From contig NC_134461.1 in assembly GCF_047948215.1 (NCBI RefSeq), positions 83,972,103-84,036,102 on the forward strand: 64,000 nt of DNA. Reading direction: 5' to 3'. The notes under the pieces are model-generated. The model was not told the origin of the DNA. It made no database searches and saw only the letters and a program-made list of their open reading frames with translations. Source of the DNA: Lycorma delicatula (taxonomy: Eukaryota > Arthropoda > Insecta > Hemiptera > Fulgoridae). Shown one piece after another: positions 59,009 through 64,000 of the stretch; the stretch's first letter is position 1, and the number at the start of each line of letters is the position of its first letter. The position numbers and the translations under genes are program-made.

Positions 59009-60440
59009 GTTTACCGATCGGGGGGAAGCCCGCAGGGTTCCGTTCTCGCTCCTCTGTTTTGGACCTGGTTTTTGACGGATTTCTGGGATTGACATTCCAG
59101 AAGGGCTCACAGCCCAGGTTTTCGCCTATGACGATCCTCTATTAGTTCGTGGTAATTCAGGACCGCAGCTAGAAGAAAGAGCGCAAGGAGCCTTGTCATC
59201 TGGAGCTGGATGGACAGTCAAAATTTAAAGATTTCTGTGCCCAGGACGAAGTATATGCTTCTGAAGGCGCAGACAAATTATCATACAGTCGTAATCCCCA
59301 CATTAAGTATAAAAGTTGTGTAATCAGCCGAGTGTAATCACCTAGCTGTGTAATCACCTAGTTCACAACTTCCTAGGTGTACTGTTTGATGAAAAATTGC
59401 TGTTTAGCAAACATATCAAACAAGTAACAGCGGAGGCCGTCTCTATGATGCACAAGCTTAGGAGAATTGGTCGGAAGGGCTTTCGAGCTGCCAGTTGTAC
59501 ATGGTGTACCAAGGAGTCTTCGAAAGTACGATCATTTATGCGACACCCGTATGGGTGCCGCGTAAATGATAATACTATGCTCCTGCGCTCAACCTATGGG
59601 AGCATAGGTTGGAAAGAAATACAGCACTTATTCTGGACTTAAGGAGTGCTTAGCGCAGAGCTCTCATTTTATGCATGATGTTTGTAAAACAACCTCCTAC
59701 GAGACTTCTACGAGCTTCTAGTGGGAAAGACTCTCTCAGTCGATTTAGTAGTGAAAGTTTGGCCAGCTACGTGGAAAGTGCGAAGAGGTCGGGAGACCGA
59801 GGTATTTGGGATGCCGTTTCAAGCCGGGCGTGAACCCAAGCGGAACGGTGATCGTAATGCTCCGGATGTAAATTTATTACAGTTCCCCATCTCCAGCTTG
59901 TGGAAGAGGCTTCAGAACCTCGCGATGGAAGCATTTCAGCATGAATGGAACACTACGATTAAGGGAAGGTCTTTGTATAATTTTATACAAGACTTGGGGA
60001 AATGGTACGCCTCAAGATCATTTTTAAGGGCAACGGGAGCCCAAGTGCTCACCAACCAAAATTAAAATTTGAAACAATATCTGTTCAGGTTCCGCTTGGC
60101 AACTGATGAGTTGTGTGTCTGCAGGGAGGACCAGTCGAATGTACAAATGATGTACGACTGCCCCGCTTTGGGGAGGCCAGAGCTCGGGCCACCCTGGAAC
60201 TTAGTTGCCAAAGGGAAAATTGGCGGCCTATAAGCGGCGAGTCAGTATGGCGTGAGCCGCACTGTCGGAACGTGTGGGAATTCCTTGATGTTCAACCGGC
60301 ATCAATAGTTTGCTTAAGGGAGGACTGTAACCGCATTGCTGGAAGAAGCTATTCTCAAGGGTAGCTCGATCTGTAGCTCCAAGCAGCTATAAAGGATGGG
60401 CAGAGGTACTTGCTGGTATACAGCGCCCAAGATGTGGCAG
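59009..60440 (+). pseudogene. R1-like LINE reverse-transcriptase relic
   Basis: The relic is richer in GC than its surroundings. It opens at YRSGGSPQGSVLAPL, the RT block preceding the active site, continues with LVFDGFLGLTF, then in another frame PEGLTAQVFAYDDPLLVRG, where the usual YADD-type motif reads AYDD. It goes on with LGVLFDEKLLFSKHIKQVTA, RRIGRKGFR, VNDNTMLLRS, GRSLYNFIQDLGKWYAS, CVCREDQSNVQMMYDCPAL and ESVWREPHCRNVWEFLDV. The late Cys-rich block matches the C-terminal zinc-knuckle region of R1-clade proteins. Several frameshifts and stops separate these pieces. The endonuclease and N-terminal half are missing. R1 proper inserts in 28S rRNA genes, but no rDNA is adjacent here, so this is a dispersed R1-type element. 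Confidence 0.85.
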
Positions 60441-60642
60441 CGAATTGCTGTCCTTATTTAATTAAATCGAAGAGATAAATTTTTAATTTATGACGGTCAT
60501 ATATTTTATTATAAGACGGGGTGCGCCTACCGATTTAGAAAATATATGACACGTAAACAACTGGACATACAAGCAACTGTTGCAATAGACCGTTCTTATA
60601 CCGTTCACGCAATTATGTTAGCTCTAGGAGTTATTAGGAACT

Positions 60643-60942
60643 TCTTTTTTTCTGTTTAACCTCCGGAACCACCGTAAGGTATTACTTCAGATGATGATAT
60701 ATGTGAATGTAAATGAAGTGTAGTCTTATTCAGTCACAGATTGACCATTTCTAAGAAGTATGGTTAATTGAAACCCAACCGCTAAAGAACACCGGTATCC
60801 ACAATTTATTATTCAGATCCGTGCAAAAGTAACTCCCTTTACTACGATTTGAACCGTAGAGCTCTCGACTTCGACATCAGCTGAGTCTGATGCTTCGGCA
60901 TCAAATGGCGAGTTCACTACTAGATCAACCCGGTGGCCTAGC
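60643..60942 (-). mobile_element. SINE-B, full length, 11-bp target duplication
   Basis: TATTAGGAACT occurs at 60632-60642 and 60943-60953. On the minus strand: GGCCACCGGGTTGATCTAG (box A region), a duplicated patch around GATGCCGAAGCATCAGACTC, then box B-like GGTTCAAATCGTAG, body and tail. Confidence 0.92.
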
Positions 60943-60953
60943 TATTAGGAACT

Positions 60954-62086
60954 AGGTCGTTTAAATTGTTTCAAGGTACAGTAGTCCTGCGAGGCACGAA
61001 CATTCGGTTTCATGTTTTAGGGCAACCGAATGGGGTGGTGGTGGGAGAAATTACAGATTTAAAATGCGAGTCGCATAATGGAGGCCACTTCCAAAACTAT
61101 TGTATCTTGCTTATTTTCCCATAAGGTTGCGTCAGTTTTTGAACACTCCGTATAAGTGGTCCGTATAGGACTTGTAGTACATATATTCTCACAGCCTTGG
61201 ATAAAAAGTATAAAAAATTAACTCCTTTGCTGTGACATCTGCTCTTAAAATCTTGCTATTAGTTTTACTAGTTGTGATGTACGTTTTTTTTCGATAAAAT
61301 AGAAGATAAATAATTCGTTCTTCTGGTAGTAATCAACGCAATATTAAACTATGCATTTACAAACTACGTAATTTCATATCAGGATTTTTTTTTCAAACAA
61401 CTCCAGGAAAATTAAATTCCCTTTTTTGAAATGTTTAATTAATCTCAGACGATGGACTAAGCGTGTGTGAAATTTTCAAAAAAATCTGCAAGTGTTTCTT
61501 ATATAATCGTTTTTTTATTGTTCTTGCCAAAGTTGTATGTGGTTTTGGATAAAAGATTTTCCAAGCTGTCAACTTCAATCAAGAATTTTAATTAATATAA
61601 AAATCAACCGTTACTGTTTATCACGGATGAATTGATATTTGTAAGAAATGTGTCGTTACAAATTACGCATCAATGCGAACGAAGTATAGTAAACTTTTCC
61701 AAGAAACTGATTAGGCAGCCCGGTGTTTTATAAGCAGTTTTCCGCAACTTATCTAATGTTTTCTCTTAGTAAAAGTTGAATCCTGTTTTATTTATATTTT
61801 TTTTTTTAGTTCCTCTTAATTTCATTTATTTATTTTTTAATACCATTGCTGCCTAAAAAAGGTTTACTTAAAAAAAGGTTCCAATAATTGATTATTGAAA
61901 CCCCGTTTTTAAAAAAACCTAAATTGGGTGAATGAGCATAATGAGAAAAATTTTAGTTATTTTATGAAAAAAAAACGTAGGGCTATTTTATTGAGAGTTT
62001 TTCCCGAGCGTAATGATGTATTATGTTAAAGAAAATTAAAAAAAGGAACTGCCTCTAAGTTTAGAACGCGTAAACTGTAGGTATAC
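60954..62086. other. Non-coding stretch, nothing recognised
   Basis: AT-rich with no supportable gene or repeat family. Confidence 0.5.
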
Positions 62087-62097
62087 GATAGTTCTAC

Positions 62098-62220
62098 TTC
62101 CTTTTTTTTAGCCTCCGGGACCACCGAAAGGATGAGATGAAATGACAGTTTTGTAGCGTGCGAAAATGCCATGCCTGACCGAGATTAGAAACCGGAAACT
62201 CGAGCCACGGAGGCCGACAG
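62098..62220 (-). mobile_element. SINE-A with 11-bp target duplication, internally deleted
   Basis: GATAGTTCTAC lies at 62087-62097 and 62221-62231. On the minus strand the head has lost the stretch after GGCCTCCGTGGCTCGAG, and box B is altered (CCGGTTTCTAATCTCGG). The tail is shortened (GGATGAGATG region, then GGTGGTCCCGGAGGC). Confidence 0.88.
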
Positions 62221-62248
62221 GATAGTTCTACGTAGGTATCTAAAGTAA

Positions 62249-62527
62249 CCCACCAAGGTTGGTCTAGTGGTTAACGCAACTTCGCAAATCAGCTGATTTC
62301 GAAGTCGAGAGTTCCAACGTTCAAATCCTAGTAAAGGTGGTTACTTTTATACGGATTTGAATAATAGTTTGTGGATACCGGTGTACTTTGGGGGTTGGTT
62401 TTCAACTAACCACACATCTCAGAAATGGTCGACCTGAGACTGTACAAGACTACACTTCATTTACACTTATACATATCATCCTCATTCATCCTCTGAAGTA
62501 ATACCTACGGTGATTCCTGAGGAAAAA
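62249..62527 (+). mobile_element. SINE-B, full length, with target duplication
   Basis: AGGTATCTAAAGTA (62234-62247) and AGGTGTCTAAATTA (62528-62541) flank it with two mismatches. Head: CCAAGGTTGGTCTAGTGG (box A region) and ACGTTCAAATCCTAG (box B). Tail: CATCCTCTGAAGTAATACC, then GAGGAAAAAA. It sits less than 20 bp from the duplicated target of the SINE-A before it. Confidence 0.92.
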
Positions 62528-62694
62528 AGGTGTCTAAATTAGTCTTGAGCATAGTAGTGTGGAGATACTGTATTGTATCAGGATATCGTGTACCGATGAG
62601 TAGGTAGCAAGAAGGCACTCCAGTAGTCTATCCCCACCCACCCAGCGTGTAATTTGAGCTTTCTAAACTTTGACATTATCTTTTCTTCACTTTT

Positions 62695-63600
62695 TACTTT
62701 CCTTGCATCATAGCTCTAGAGCTATGCTGCAAGAAGAAAAATATGGTAATCAGTCAAAAAACGGGGTATGGTTTTTTTCCCTTCTTGACGTTTCATAACC
62801 CAGGGACCCCCCCCCAAAAAAAAATGAGGGTAACGTTTTAAATACGTATGTGTATTGGCGTGTTTGAAGCTTAATAACTTTAAACTGGATAAACCGATTT
62901 TTATGAAATTTGGCACAGACTCGAGTGTGTTGGATAATTTGTTTGTAAAAGTTGGGGTTCAATATCTCTAGGAGGTGCAGTAGGTAATTTCTTTGGGGTT
63001 AATTTCTCAGAATTTCACTTATGTAAAGCCACATTATGTGGCTTTATGTTTGTAAAATTAAATTCAAATATTAAAAAAATATTGATCCCTAATTTTCCCT
63101 TTTCCCCAAAAATCGAAATAGCTATATTTTTATTTATTGCCTATTTTTTAACCGAATTTTTTATTTATGTCTTTCTAAGAATAATAGTATGCATTATTCT
63201 GGAGTCACTTACATAGTGATTCCAAAATAAATACTCTGGGGTAGGGGAGCCGATTAAAGTTTAAAAATATCAGTTTTTTAATTTTTTAAACTTTTTTTTA
63301 GTTTAAACTTTTAATAATAATGTTATAATAAAATATCATTATAATCTCCCCCACCCTCAAAAACAGAAATCTTAGGTTGTATATTTTTCTTTCAATAGAA
63401 TTTTTTTTTTTAGTTCCTTGTATTTAACATAGTAAACGTAGAAAAATCAAAGAATTTCGTGGGAGATGATTTTGGAGGGTGAAAAAAAAAGTAAAAAGAA
63501 GAAAAAATCTATTTTTTTTTTATATAATTTTTTCATGTATTATTATTTTTCTACTGTATAAGAATAAATAACTAATGCCAGGATAGTATAACATATTTGT
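62695..63600 (+). repeat. Repeat D copy, longest uninterrupted
   Basis: CATAGCTCTAGAGCTATGCT (itself a palindrome, AGCTCTAGAGCT), GGTAATCAGTCAAAAAACGG, TTGACGTTTCATAACCCAGG, TAAACTGGATAAACCGAT, TCAATATCTCTAGGAGG and GGAGCCGATTAAAGTTTA are in order. A C run and an A run at 62807-62823 interrupt it. Useful as the reference copy for the family. Confidence 0.75.
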
Positions 63601-64000
63601 TGTCAGCTTATTTTGTAATGAAATGATTTTACATTTGTCAATTTATACTGGTAATGGTAAAAGAATTCTTGAATATTAGAGAAAAATATAATACTGTATT
63701 GCTTTATTTTTACTGTTTTTTGAAACTAGTTATTAAGCTTTCAACTCATCGGCAAAGATCCAGCTTGACTAATATAATTATTTCCCTATAACCGACTCTG
63801 CTTTTAAACATACTAACGAAGTGAAGAAAAAGAGTAAAACTCGTTTTAAAAATGTTTTTTCTTACAATTCGTAAGATTTTAAAATACTCTTTTTAATCAC
63901 TAATTTAAAAAGTATTGAATACTTAGACAAACGCTTCAGTTTTGAGTATTCATAGATTTATTCCATTTGAAGTTTGTAAAAATGATCGTTAAATTTCAGG
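63601..64000. other. AT-rich stretch, nothing recognised
   Basis: Nothing supportable to the end of the window. Confidence 0.5.

Noticed and set aside
1..64000. CRISPR array, restriction-modification, toxin-antitoxin or phage module
   Set aside because: No regularly spaced direct repeats, bacterial-style operons or related proteins were found. The sequence is eukaryotic in character.

Overview
This window looks like gene-poor, strongly AT-rich nuclear DNA of an animal, most likely an insect. The elements that can be recognised are typical of arthropods: a mariner transposon with TA target duplications, RTE-like and R1-like LINE relics, two tRNA-headed SINE families and several unclassified TIR or foldback elements. 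A hemipteran is possible, but that is only an impression from repeat style. I found no convincing host protein-coding gene, no intact tRNA or rRNA gene, and no bacterial or viral module. Every protein match I can read is a broken transposable-element protein.

The dominant feature is a near-identical direct duplication. Positions 1-14542 (copy A) recur at 22179-36513 (copy B), with about 7.6 kb of other sequence between them. Copy A stops exactly at a 100-N scaffold gap. Copy B reads on at that point into a (GA)n microsatellite. This suggests that copy A and copy B may be two haplotypes placed in tandem by the assembler, although a real recent segmental duplication is not excluded. The copies differ by scattered substitutions, homopolymer changes and a few larger indels, including about 150 bp lost from the mariner in copy B.

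Layout of copy A, mirrored in copy B: a LINE reverse-transcriptase relic split by a SINE and a 409-bp foldback (0.35-1.9 kb); repeat D with a SINE inside (3.2-4.0 kb); repeat F (4.4-5.4 kb); a TIR-bearing element (5.4-6.1 kb); a mariner (6.9-8.0 kb); two SINEs (8.7-9.2 kb); repeat C (10 kb); an inverted copy of the TIR element (10.9-11.6 kb); repeat M; four SINE-A pieces (12.2-14.0 kb); and repeat J up to the gap.

Between the copies (14.6-22.2 kb) lie another LINE relic, a nest of two retroposons bounded by three copies of one 13-bp target sequence, a near-perfect 42-bp-arm hairpin, an RTE fragment, and two TIR elements facing each other. After copy B come unclassified repeats H and F, a GC-rich retroposon G, a 5'-truncated RTE with an 11-bp target duplication (42.2-43.6 kb), a foldback enclosing a long polypurine tract (49.7-50.5 kb), an RTE relic split by repeat H (56.4-58.9 kb), an R1-like relic (59.0-60.4 kb) and three clean SINE insertions.

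The interest lies in the nesting. Target duplications and interrupted reading frames give a readable order of insertions, and several foldbacks could form hairpin RNA. Repeat letters (C, D, F, G, H, J, M, SINE-A, SINE-B, TIR-1) are labels made for this annotation. Repeat boundaries and identity statements come from reading by eye, not from alignment software.
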